Below, in pieces: positions 47,466 through 54,399 of a stretch of DNA of 64,000 nucleotides (position 1 is its first letter; every line of letters starts with the position of its first letter). This stretch comes from Candidatus Zixiibacteriota bacterium (GTDB taxonomy: Bacteria > Zixibacteria > MSB-5A5 > GN15 > FEB-12). The position numbers and the translations under genes are program-made. The stretch is from positions 186,001 to 250,000 of the forward strand of contig DAOSXA010000001.1 in assembly GCA_035380245.1 (NCBI GenBank). Reading direction: 5' to 3'. The notes under the pieces are model-generated. The model worked only from the letters and a program-made list of their open reading frames with translations. It was not told the DNA's origin and ran no database searches.

Positions 47466-47825
47466 CTACGACTGCCGGAGAAAAAGGACGACTGCGATCA
47501 GGGCTGCGCTTACGACAGATAGCATGATCATTACCTTTTTCTTGCGGAGTTCGAGATAACGCTCCTCGTCGAGATAGAAACGACCGGGCTGTATTTCTAC
47601 CAGCACACCGAAGCGCATGAAGCGACGAATGCGCCAGCCATTGATCGTCCCGGAAGTATCCAGCTCGATCGTGCAGCCGGGATGAACAGCGCCAGCTCGG
47701 CGCAGGGCACGGATGATTTTCTTGTCCGTGCGGATAACCATAACGGCAACAATGAAAATTATCGGCCCGAATATATACGTGGCTTGCATGGGGACATGTA
47801 ACATGGGGCACAATCGGCCCCACAT
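47466..47825 (-). CDS. Small membrane protein after the UPF0210 gene
   Basis: A 119-residue protein with one hydrophobic helix near each end (about 17-31, YIFGPIIFIVAVMVI, and 97-115, IMLSVVSAALIAVVLFL) and a soluble middle that begins DKKIIRALRRAGAVHPGCTIELD and could be a small winged-helix or beta domain. It begins 6 bases after the UPF0210 stop, in the same direction, so it is probably the last gene of the BMC-related operon. No family was recognised. Starts at codon 8 or 13 are also possible since no clear ribosome binding site is seen. Confidence 0.55.
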   Translation of the reverse strand: MWGRLCPMLHVPMQATYIFGPIIFIVAVMVIRTDKKIIRALRRAGAVHPGCTIELDTSGTINGWRIRRFMRFGVLVEIQPGRFYLDEERYLELRKKKVMIMLSVVSAALIAVVLFLRQS

Positions 47826-47831
47826 GTTGTG

Positions 47832-49187
47832 TTAATTCTTAATCCCGCCGCTGGGGGCCGGGATGCGGCCGCCGCGTAAAATGAAATTGCGAGACGAGAA
47901 CTTGCTCACCGGCTGGATCGGAGCAGTGCCCAACAGACCGCCGTATTCGGCCGACTGCCCCACCATCTTGCCCGGCACCGGAATGATGCGCACGGCGGTG
48001 GTTTTATGGTTCACGACACCGATAGCGCATTCATCGGCGATAATCCCGGCGATGGTTTCGGCCGGAGTATCACCCGGCACGGCCACCATGTCGAGACCGA
48101 CCGAGCAAACCGCCGTCATGGCCTCGAGCTTTTCGAGCGACAGCGCCCCCGCCTCGACCGCCCGGATCATACCGGCGTCCTCGGACACGGGAATGAACGC
48201 TCCGGACAATCCGCCGACATACGACGAGGCCATAAGGCCCCCCTTCTTGACGGCGTCGTTGAGCATCATCAACGCCGCCGTGGTGCCGTGGCAACCGCAG
48301 CGTTCGACGCCGATTGCTTCGAGAATGTCGGCGACCGAGTCGCCCTCGGCCGGAGTCGGCGCAAGCGAAAGATCAATGATGCCAAACTCCACACCGAGAC
48401 GCTCGGAGACTTTGCGACCGACCATCTCCCCCATGCGGGTAACCTTGAAAGCCGTTCGTTTGATTACCTCAGCCAGCGCGCCGAGATCGCATTGTCCGGC
48501 TCGTTTGATGGCGTTAAGAACGACACCCGGCCCGGAGATACCGACGTTGATGACCGTCTGCGGCTCACTGATACCGTGGAACGCTCCGGCAATGAACGGA
48601 TTATCCTCGACCGCGTTGGCGAACACAACCAGCTTGCAGCAGCCGATAGCCTGGTCGGTTTTTTCGGCGAGAGCCTTGATGATATGAGCCATTTTGGCGA
48701 TCGCGTCCATGTTGATCCCGGCCAGAGTCGAGGCTACGTTAATCGAGCTGCAGATTCTCTTGGTCGAGGCCAGAGCATCCGGAATCGACTCGATCAGATT
48801 CTTATCGCCAATCGTCATCCCTTTCTGCACGAGGGCGGAATAGCCCGCGAGATAGTCGATACCCAACTCGGCAGCGCAGGCATCGAGTGTCTCGGCCACC
48901 TCGATGAAGGTACCGATGTCGTGTCCGTCGGCCACGACGGAGATCGGAGTGACGGCGATACGTTTGTTGGCGATCGGGATGCCGAATTCGGCGGACACGG
49001 TTTCGACCGTCTTAACGTGATTCTCGGCCACCGTCAGCAGACGCTGGCGGATGTTGGCGCAGAGGGTTTTCGGATCGGGGTGGGAGCAGTCGCGCAGGGA
49101 GACCCCGAGGGTTACGGTGCGGATATCGAGGTGCTCCACCTCGGTCATGTGTATGGTTTCGATTATTTCATTAGGATCGTAGGTCAT
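47832..49187 (-). CDS. UPF0210 (DUF711/PFL family) protein
   Basis: A 451-residue protein of the UPF0210 family, annotated elsewhere as PFL family protein because its fold resembles pyruvate formate-lyase. Typical segments are IRTVTLGVSLRDCSH, NKRIAVTPISVVA, INVGISGPGVV, FGIIDLSLAPTPAEGDSVADILE, the ERCGCHGTTAALMMLND box and the C-terminal GGRIPAPSGGIKN. No glycyl radical motif is present, so it is not an active glycyl radical enzyme. UPF0210 is normally paired with a UPF0237 ACT protein; here that partner (50994-51560) is separated from it by an opposite-strand toxin-antitoxin-like module. GGAGAG lies just before the ATG. The activity is unknown. Confidence 0.9.
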   Translation of the reverse strand: MTYDPNEIIETIHMTEVEHLDIRTVTLGVSLRDCSHPDPKTLCANIRQRLLTVAENHVKTVETVSAEFGIPIANKRIAVTPISVVADGHDIGTFIEVAETLDACAAELGIDYLAGYSALVQKGMTIGDKNLIESIPDALASTKRICSSINVASTLAGINMDAIAKMAHIIKALAEKTDQAIGCCKLVVFANAVEDNPFIAGAFHGISEPQTVINVGISGPGVVLNAIKRAGQCDLGALAEVIKRTAFKVTRMGEMVGRKVSERLGVEFGIIDLSLAPTPAEGDSVADILEAIGVERCGCHGTTAALMMLNDAVKKGGLMASSYVGGLSGAFIPVSEDAGMIRAVEAGALSLEKLEAMTAVCSVGLDMVAVPGDTPAETIAGIIADECAIGVVNHKTTAVRIIPVPGKMVGQSAEYGGLLGTAPIQPVSKFSSRNFILRGGRIPAPSGGIKN

Positions 49188-49391
49188 ATTTCTCTCCGGC
49201 TTTATGACGGATATATAAGGAAATCACCGCCCAAGAGCCATCAAAATCGGGCATATAGAGTAATTTGATACAAACAACAGACAGCGCAAAACATACAAAC
49301 AATTGTATCGCAACACCATATGTGACAGACCGCTGATACATTAAGACACAAAAAAAGATGAACAATTGTAATGATTGCTTCGTTAAGGCTA

Positions 49392-49419
49392 TTGACAGAA
49401 CAAATAATGATACTATATT
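49392..49419 (+). promoter_or_regulatory. Promoter of the toxin-antitoxin-chaperone module
   Basis: TTGACA (49392-49397) and TATATT (49414-49419) are 16 bases apart, in an AT-rich stretch unlike the neighbourhood. The start of transcription would be near 49427, about 45 bases before the first gene. Confidence 0.65.
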
Positions 49420-49428
49420 TGATATCAT
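49407..49428. promoter_or_regulatory. Candidate operator overlapping the module promoter
   Basis: An inverted repeat ATGATA-N10-TATCAT covers the -10 element. HicB-type antitoxins repress their own promoter through such palindromes by way of a ribbon-helix-helix or HTH domain. No second copy is seen nearby. Confidence 0.5.
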
Positions 49429-49472
49429 GCTAATGTTGATATTGTTCTTGCCGACAACTGTATGGGTGGGAC

Positions 49473-49787
49473 TTGGTAGACACGAATCAGCTAAAATCAG
49501 AATTTGACAAGTTCTACAACTCCGGCAAGAAGGAGTTAGAATTGAAGCCCATAGAGAGACTGATGGTCACTGAGTTGGGAGTTCAGCTAATTGCGACGAA
49601 GAAAGGGCACGGCTCGGAAAGAAAATACTTCCATCCGATTCTGAAACAGATGGGCCAATCCGGACATTTTACCGTTCATACGATTCACGGAAAACACAGA
49701 GACAAGCCCATGATCAGGAGACTTGATTACAGGAAGTTCCTTTATCCACACATTGAAGCCATCATTTACATGACGCAAAGAGGATAG
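49473..49787 (+). CDS. HicA-like toxin of a toxin-antitoxin-chaperone module
   Basis: A 104-residue basic protein. The part around residues 32-95 (LGVQLIATKKGHGSERKYFHP, then FTVHTIHGKH and RKFLYPHIEAI) resembles the small double-stranded-RNA-binding fold of HicA mRNA interferases, with a Gly-His-Gly-Ser segment where HicA has Gly-Ser-His. The catalytic His is probably His46, but the match is distant. The start appears to be TTG at 49473; GGTGGG lies just upstream. The HicB-like gene begins 2 bases after its stop. RNA cleavage is inferred, not shown. Confidence 0.55.
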   Translation: MVDTNQLKSEFDKFYNSGKKELELKPIERLMVTELGVQLIATKKGHGSERKYFHPILKQMGQSGHFTVHTIHGKHRDKPMIRRLDYRKFLYPHIEAIIYMTQRG

Positions 49788-49789
49788 AT

Positions 49790-50332
49790 GTGAAACACAA
49801 CAGACACCATTTGGAGTACTACCTGCGACTGGACTACGATGTTCGGATTAAGCGGGTTGAGGACGATGGCGATTTCATTTACATGGCGACTGCGCTGGAG
49901 TTAGATGAAGCCGCAATTTATGGTGTAGGTACTACTAAACCGGATGCTCTCCAGTCTTTCGAAGGATTGAAGAATGAGATGTTTGAATACTACTATGAAA
50001 ACAACATCCCTATTCCAGAGCCAAGAAGAGAGAGTGTTGTCCAGAGAAGCGGCAAATTCATGGTGCGGACGTCCCCAGCAACTCACAATCACCTTTATGA
50101 GTTAGCCCAATCAAACAACCAGAGTTTGAACGCACTCGTCAATTGCATCTTTGAACGGTATACAACTGCAGCGCTTTTGACAGATAGATTCGTGGAAATG
50201 GCCGAGCGAGCGAACTCAGAAGCGGCGCTGATCGTACCTAGATCATTCAAGGACATATATTCAGCCGCTCAGCCGGGGAGCAAATTCAGTAGCAAGGGCG
50301 CGTACGATGAGACCAATACAGAAGCAGCATAG
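49790..50332 (+). CDS. HicB-like antitoxin with C-terminal extension
   Basis: A 180-residue protein. The N-terminal half has the HicB fold pattern: a beta-strand start (YYLRLDYDVRIKRVEDDGDFIYMATALELDEAAIYGVGTTKPDALQSF, abbreviated), then IPIPEP. The second half holds a DNA-binding-type segment (KFMVRTSPATHNHLYELAQSNNQSLNALVNCIFERY), like the HicB C-terminal domain. The last about 40 residues (PRSFKDIYSAAQPGSKFSSKGAYDETNTEAA, abbreviated) are extra and disordered-looking. In SecB-assisted systems such a tail is the chaperone-addiction region. The start is GTG at 49790-49792, with AGAGG upstream. It overlaps the next gene by 26 bases. Confidence 0.7.
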   Translation: MKHNRHHLEYYLRLDYDVRIKRVEDDGDFIYMATALELDEAAIYGVGTTKPDALQSFEGLKNEMFEYYYENNIPIPEPRRESVVQRSGKFMVRTSPATHNHLYELAQSNNQSLNALVNCIFERYTTAALLTDRFVEMAERANSEAALIVPRSFKDIYSAAQPGSKFSSKGAYDETNTEAA

Positions 50333-50768
50333 CCTCGTGGAACAGGCCAAGAAGAAGATCGCGCCAGCAGAGTATGCGACGCTATTGGAGTGTGTCGAGT
50401 TGGGCAACATCTATCTCAAGGAGGTTAGGTCAACCCTGCATCGCCATGAGATCGGCAATCGGCCGGAGTTCCAGTTTAAGGAAGACTACCAGGTGATAGA
50501 GCACAACGACAATCACGCACTGATTGAGGTAGCCTACACCGTTAAGACCAGGAACGGACGATCGAATATCGCCACCATTCAGGCGAAGTACCACGTTAGG
50601 CTCACGACATCCAAATTGATCCCAAGCGAGTTCTTCCACCTCTACTCGCAGTATTCCCTTCCTCTCCAAACGTTTCCCTATTATAGGGAGTTAGTGGACT
50701 CCCATTTCACGAAGATGGGTTTGCCACGCTTGCTTCTTCCCCTTCGTAAGTTCCTAGTGCGCGGTTGA
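50307..50768 (+). CDS. SecB-like chaperone of a toxin-antitoxin-chaperone module
   Basis: A 153-residue protein. Its C-terminal half resembles the SecB fold: SEFFHLYSQYSLPLQTFPYYRELVDSHFTKMGLPRLLLP (abbreviated) lines up with the conserved SecB end, where an aromatic-Pro-Tyr-x-Arg-Glu helix is followed by a Gly-(L/F)-Pro-x-Leu-x-Leu-x-Pro turn. The first half has strands of the type FQFKEDYQVIEHNDNHALIEVAYTV. Genomic SecB is not expected beside a hicAB pair, so this fits a SecB-TA chaperone that protects the antitoxin. The start ATG lies inside the HicB-like gene; a GTG at 50337 is an alternative. Confidence 0.6.
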   Translation: MRPIQKQHSLVEQAKKKIAPAEYATLLECVELGNIYLKEVRSTLHRHEIGNRPEFQFKEDYQVIEHNDNHALIEVAYTVKTRNGRSNIATIQAKYHVRLTTSKLIPSEFFHLYSQYSLPLQTFPYYRELVDSHFTKMGLPRLLLPLRKFLVRG

Positions 50769-50993
50769 ACCGAAGCGGCGGACTATAGGAGTAGCCGCCC
50801 ATGGGACGAATGCGACTCTGCAACAGGGGCAAACCGGGAGGTCTGCCACCCACGAAGTCGGGAAGAGTCAACTCAAGGCCCGACCGTAAGGGCTGCCGCC
50901 CACGGGAAGCGCTACACATCCCACCCGTGGACGGATGGGCCACCGAGACTTGCCGACTGCGGGTATCAGCCGACAGGTGTTCCGAACTAGAAC
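50769..50993. repeat. Gap with REP-like palindromes
   Basis: Non-coding. Contains TCCCACCCGTGGACGGATGGGCCACC (about 50919-50944) and several imperfect relatives (CCGCCCATGGG, CTGCCACCCACG). It marks the boundary between the inserted module and the ACT-domain gene. Confidence 0.45.
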
Positions 50994-51560
50994 TCATATC
51001 CGATGCATGTACTTGAAAATATCCTCGTGCATGACGTAGACCTTCATGCCGAACTGCGCCTCGGCCGCGGCCAGGCGGTCGCGCAGAGCGGCGAAGTCGA
51101 CCTTGCAGTTGTCAATGTTGATCACCATGATCATGCTGAAAAACTCCTGCATTAACTTCTGGGAAATATCCTCGATACTGCATGAGTTCTCGCTCAACAC
51201 CTGGGTCAGGGCCGCCACGATACCGGGGCGATCCTTGCCAAAGGCGGCTACGATGATGCGGGTGCCGTCGGAGCGTTCAATCTGCTCGTAAAGCCCGCCG
51301 CGGTCGGCAATCATCGCTTCGTCCGGCGGCAGAACCCTGGGCGGCAGCGACGGTTGAGGCATCTGTGGTTGGCCGGTCGTGGAAGAAGACCTCGGGACCT
51401 CGCAAGTTACGCCTTTAATGTCCGGATTTCCCTGCTGAGCTTTCATCGCATCGACTACCCGATCGACTACCTGTCGCAGTGTTTTGGCGTCGAGTTTAGC
51501 GCCGACTCTTCCGGCGACGATTTCGGTTATTTTGCCTATTTCAAAGTCCGAAAGTGACAT
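50994..51560 (-). CDS. ACT-domain protein with encapsulation-peptide-like N-terminal extension
   Basis: A 188-residue protein. Residues 100-188 are a UPF0237-type ACT domain (RIIVAAFGKDRPGIVAALTQVLSE, QKLMQEFFSMIMVI and the family C-terminus VMHEDIFKYMHRI). Stand-alone UPF0237 proteins are about 90 residues. Here about 100 residues precede it: an amphipathic helical stretch (6-40, FEIGKITEIVAGRV and LRQVVDRVVDAMKA), then a Pro/Ser-rich linker (54-79). Helix plus flexible linker is the form of encapsulation peptides that direct cargo into bacterial microcompartments. It lies 214 bases after the BMC-T gene, and its usual partner UPF0210 is further downstream. ACT domains bind amino acids; the ligand is unknown. 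AGGA lies before the ATG. Confidence 0.8.
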   Translation of the reverse strand: MSLSDFEIGKITEIVAGRVGAKLDAKTLRQVVDRVVDAMKAQQGNPDIKGVTCEVPRSSSTTGQPQMPQPSLPPRVLPPDEAMIADRGGLYEQIERSDGTRIIVAAFGKDRPGIVAALTQVLSENSCSIEDISQKLMQEFFSMIMVINIDNCKVDFAALRDRLAAAEAQFGMKVYVMHEDIFKYMHRI

Positions 51561-51774
51561 TATCGCGTCCTATATCAAACAGTGCGTTTTTTTCGTTTTC
51601 GTGCGGGTGGCCCACCTTTCAGGTGGGTTTCCCAAACCGGAACGACTCTCCACGTCGCCCCTGCGGAAGCAGGGGCCCATCTTTGTCTTTCAAGATGGAT
51701 TCCCGCCTTCGCGGGAATGACATTCAGATGCCAATATTTCGTTGTAGAAACCACAGGGGTTTCGACCTACAGGT
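51561..51774. repeat. Gap with dispersed repeats
   Basis: Non-coding. Includes GTGGCCCACCTTTCAGGTGGG (about 51606-51627), CCCCTGCGGAAGCAGGGGCCC (about 51658-51678) and GATTCCCGCCTTCGCGGGAATGAC (about 51699-51722), three short palindromic repeats. Confidence 0.45.
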
Positions 51775-52326
51775 TCACAAAATATCCCGCAGCAGTTCCG
51801 GTCGCGGTGAGGGGATCACGACCGTGTTGACCAGCATACCCTCACGCGAGATAACTTCTTCGGCAGCGGTGACCGCGGACCGTACCGCTCCAACGGCGCC
51901 GGTCATGGTAAAAAACGCCTTGCCGCCAAGCGCCATGGCCAGACGAACCTCAATAAGTTTCACCTCGGCCGCTTTGGCCGCCGCATCGGCGCCCTCAATC
52001 AGTGCGGCAACCGAAAACGATTCAACAATACCGAGGGCATCGAGTTTCTCAACTCCGGTCGAGCCGGACATAGCCAGGAAAACATCGGGATGAACGTTCG
52101 GAATAATAAATGTCCCGATCACTGCCTCCCGGGCGAACAACTCACCGTCGGCAACGGCCGATTTGACCGCCTGCACATCTCCCGCGACCAGGTTCATATA
52201 TTTACCGCTGCAAATCGTTCGGCTGATCACGAGATCGACCGCAGCAGCCTTGACCATGGCATCCGCCGATCCGATCCCTTTGGCAATCGAGCTGTATTCG
52301 ATGAGTCCTATCGCGTTATATTCCAT
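51775..52326 (-). CDS. BMC-T shell protein, PduT-like
   Basis: A 183-residue trimer-forming shell protein with two BMC domains in tandem (about 4-87 and 95-180), each with the start pattern (A/L)xGxIE and a VIPxxxP ending (IIPNVHP, VIPSPRP). Cys39 in TICSGKY occupies the place of the PduT cysteine that binds a [4Fe-4S] cluster in the trimer pore, so this may pass electrons through the shell. The PduS-like protein is encoded immediately upstream (gap 4 bases). The start is the ATG at 52324-52326; the six extra upstream codons overlap the neighbour. Confidence 0.9.
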   Translation of the reverse strand: MEYNAIGLIEYSSIAKGIGSADAMVKAAAVDLVISRTICSGKYMNLVAGDVQAVKSAVADGELFAREAVIGTFIIPNVHPDVFLAMSGSTGVEKLDALGIVESFSVAALIEGADAAAKAAEVKLIEVRLAMALGGKAFFTMTGAVGAVRSAVTAAEEVISREGMLVNTVVIPSPRPELLRDIL

Positions 52327-52330
52327 ATTT

Positions 52331-53653
52331 TCATTCCGCCTCAATAGTTATCGAATCGTTGACTGCGGTCACTTTGCCGCTGATCGAGGCATGCAACTCA
52401 GCCCCTAGTTTCCCCTCGGGAATAGTTCCTATCTTTTGTCCCAAACTAACCTGCTCCCCCACTGCCACCAGCGGCTCACACGGTGCGCCGAAGTGTTGCT
52501 TAAGCGGCAACACCACTCGAGTCGGATGATATTCTGCCTCGCGGTAAAGCGCCGGACGGTTGTAAGACACCAGATCCAGCTTACGTATCAGCTTCTTGAT
52601 CGAGATTTTACGATGCGCCTGCATCGGATGAGCTTTAAGCGGCCGGTCGGGTGGTGTGTAAGGGAGCTCTTTGAGCTTGATATTGGTCTTGCTGCGGACG
52701 CAGGCCTGCTTGGGATCGAGGCCTTCGGGACAGGAGAAAAGCGAGCAGAGATTGCATTCGCAGCAGTTGACGGCAAATTTGCTCCAGTAGTCGGCTTTCT
52801 CACCGGCGAATCCCAAAGTACGCATGACCTTGTGCGGTTCTATTTCATACCCGAGCAAATAGCGCGGACAAAATTCGGTGCAATAAGTGCATTGATCACA
52901 AGCCGACTGGCCGATTTTTTTGATCTCCGATATCGACTGGTTGCGCCGCCGGATCAGATAGTGATCCGAAGGCAGAACGATATACCCGCCGGTCAGCTTG
53001 GTAACGGGCGCTTTGAGGTTAGTCTGAAGTCTTCCCATCATAGCTCCGCCTTCGAGAGCCGTAACCTCACCCGGTACGGTCGACCCACCGGCCATTTCGA
53101 GTACTTCACCGAACGTAATACCAATAGGGACTCGAAGCGTCACCGGTTCTTTCACCGCTCCCGTCACGGTAAGGAACTTTTCGGTGACCGGCACTCCTAA
53201 CTGAGATAAAGCGACGTTGAGCAACGTTTCGACGTTGGACACGATACAACCGATATTAACCGGATAACCGCCGTAGGGGATCAAACGCCCGGTGGCCTCA
53301 TAAACGAGGACGTATTCATCACCGGCCGGGTAATAGTCACCCATCTGGAATATCTCGTGACGGGTACCGCCGAAGAGCTGTTTGAATTGGCCGATTACTT
53401 CGACATTCTTGGCTTTGATCCCGAGAATCGAACGAGTAGCACCGGTCGCTTCGGCTACCGTTTCCATGCCTTTTTTCACCTCACCGGTGAAAAGCCGCAT
53501 TAACTCCTTGTCCTTATAGAGCAGGGGTTCGCATTCGGCGCCGTTGGCCAGGAGTATCTCTACTTGAGTGTTGTATTTAACATGGGAGGGGAATCCGGCG
53601 CCGCCGGCGCCGATCACACCCGCTTCTTTGACTTTTTCAACAATGGGATGCAT
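52331..53653 (-). CDS. PduS/RnfC-like flavo-iron-sulfur protein
   Basis: A 440-residue protein of the RnfC/PduS family. It begins with the FMN/NADH-binding Nuo51 domain (GAGGAGFPSHVKY at 15-27 and NGAECEP), has an SLBB-type region (about 155-200), two [4Fe-4S] motifs (Cys252, 255, 258, 262 and a set near Cys297-308) and a barrel-sandwich end (about 395-440, VAVGEQVSLGQKIG). In propanediol microcompartments PduS reduces cobalamin or regenerates cofactors and pairs with PduT in the shell. The same pairing is seen here. AAGGA lies before the ATG. Confidence 0.9.
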   Translation of the reverse strand: MHPIVEKVKEAGVIGAGGAGFPSHVKYNTQVEILLANGAECEPLLYKDKELMRLFTGEVKKGMETVAEATGATRSILGIKAKNVEVIGQFKQLFGGTRHEIFQMGDYYPAGDEYVLVYEATGRLIPYGGYPVNIGCIVSNVETLLNVALSQLGVPVTEKFLTVTGAVKEPVTLRVPIGITFGEVLEMAGGSTVPGEVTALEGGAMMGRLQTNLKAPVTKLTGGYIVLPSDHYLIRRRNQSISEIKKIGQSACDQCTYCTEFCPRYLLGYEIEPHKVMRTLGFAGEKADYWSKFAVNCCECNLCSLFSCPEGLDPKQACVRSKTNIKLKELPYTPPDRPLKAHPMQAHRKISIKKLIRKLDLVSYNRPALYREAEYHPTRVVLPLKQHFGAPCEPLVAVGEQVSLGQKIGTIPEGKLGAELHASISGKVTAVNDSITIEAE

Positions 53654-53728
53654 GCAGTTCCTTGCGCGCTAAACGAACGATTTATCGTGTCCGATAATTA
53701 CGGACTGCTCGGGCGGCACTGTTTCCGC

Positions 53729-53875
53729 CTATTCCATCTCCAACTCGTTAACGGAACGCCGTCCACCGAGTCTTTCGACAATCCGGCCGGAACGGATAAA
53801 AATGAACACGATCGCAACCACCGCCGCCAGTCCCAGAGCGACAGCCAGAATGTAGTACCATTTTATGTTTTTCAT
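53729..53875 (-). CDS. Small membrane peptide within the BMC locus
   Basis: A 48-residue protein (start MKNIKWYYILAVALGLAA). One hydrophobic helix (about 6-28) is followed by a basic/acidic tail (RSGRIVERLGGRRSVNELEME). TTAGGA lies eight bases before the ATG. It lies between the BMC-P and PduS-like genes in the same direction. No family is recognised. It might anchor the compartment or the PduS-like protein at the membrane; that is only inference. Confidence 0.5.
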   Translation of the reverse strand: MKNIKWYYILAVALGLAAVVAIVFIFIRSGRIVERLGGRRSVNELEME

Positions 53876-53906
53876 AACAGCAATCCTAAGTCTTTGACTT
53901 TCGGTT

Positions 53907-53979
53907 GTCAGGTTCCAAGGAACCTGACCTGCAAGCGCCTTCGGCTTTCGGTTGTCAGGTTGCAAGGGTCCTGACCTGC
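53907..53979. repeat. Two tandem copies of a REP-like palindrome
   Basis: GTCAGGTTCCAAGGAACCTGACCTGC (53907-53932) and GTCAGGTTGCAAGGGTCCTGACCTGC (53954-53979) are near-identical palindromes. The same family is present near 34053 and 35624. A copy of the other family (TCCCACCCGAGAGGTGGGACACC, about 54018-54040) follows. Confidence 0.65.
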
Positions 53980-54074
53980 GAGGGCCTGCCCGAGGGTGGC
54001 ACCGATCATTCGAATATCCCACCCGAGAGGTGGGACACCGTCATTAAACAACAGGTGTTGTTCACAACCTCGGT

Positions 54075-54395
54075 TCAGGTCTTCTTGAAGCGGATCTTGT
54101 CGGGATCGAGATCACCGTGATAAAGCTCCGGCGATACCTCGTATTCATCGATAATCCCGATCACGGCCGCTTCAATCGACATATTCTCGTTACCAACGGC
54201 TACACGGGCAGCACGGCCGTAAGCCACCATGACCATCTCACCTTCACCGGCTCCGAGAATATCAGCCGCGACGACGGTGTCGGTGTTGGGAGTCTTGTTC
54301 AGGTTGTAAGGCTGAACAATGAGAAATTTCATCCCCTGAGTGTTGGCCGTCTTACGTGTGGCCCAGAGAGAGCCGACTACTCTGCCGATAAACAT
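54075..54395 (-). CDS. BMC-P pentameric vertex protein (EutN/CcmL)
   Basis: A 106-residue protein of the EutN/CcmL family that caps the vertices of microcompartments. It shows MFIGRVVGSLWATRKTANTQGMKFLIVQPYN, VAADILGAGEGEMVMVAYGRAARVA and AAVIGIIDEYEV, the family's conserved strands and pore loop. The start lies 4 bases after the BMC-H stop, so translation is probably coupled. Confidence 0.95.
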   Translation of the reverse strand: MFIGRVVGSLWATRKTANTQGMKFLIVQPYNLNKTPNTDTVVAADILGAGEGEMVMVAYGRAARVAVGNENMSIEAAVIGIIDEYEVSPELYHGDLDPDKIRFKKT

Positions 54396-54399
54396 ATCC

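Noticed and set aside
47832..49187. UPF0210 protein as a glycyl radical enzyme of a GRM-type microcompartment
   Set aside because: No glycyl radical motif near the C-terminus and no activating enzyme in the window; only the fold family is related.
48006..49268. A 420-codon plus-strand open frame opposite the UPF0210 gene
   Set aside because: Antisense shadow; Asp/Gly/Arg/His-biased composition with no family pattern.
53900..54040. The palindromes as a CRISPR array
   Set aside because: Only two copies, each an inverted repeat, with short unequal spacing and no cas genes; they fit a REP-like family.
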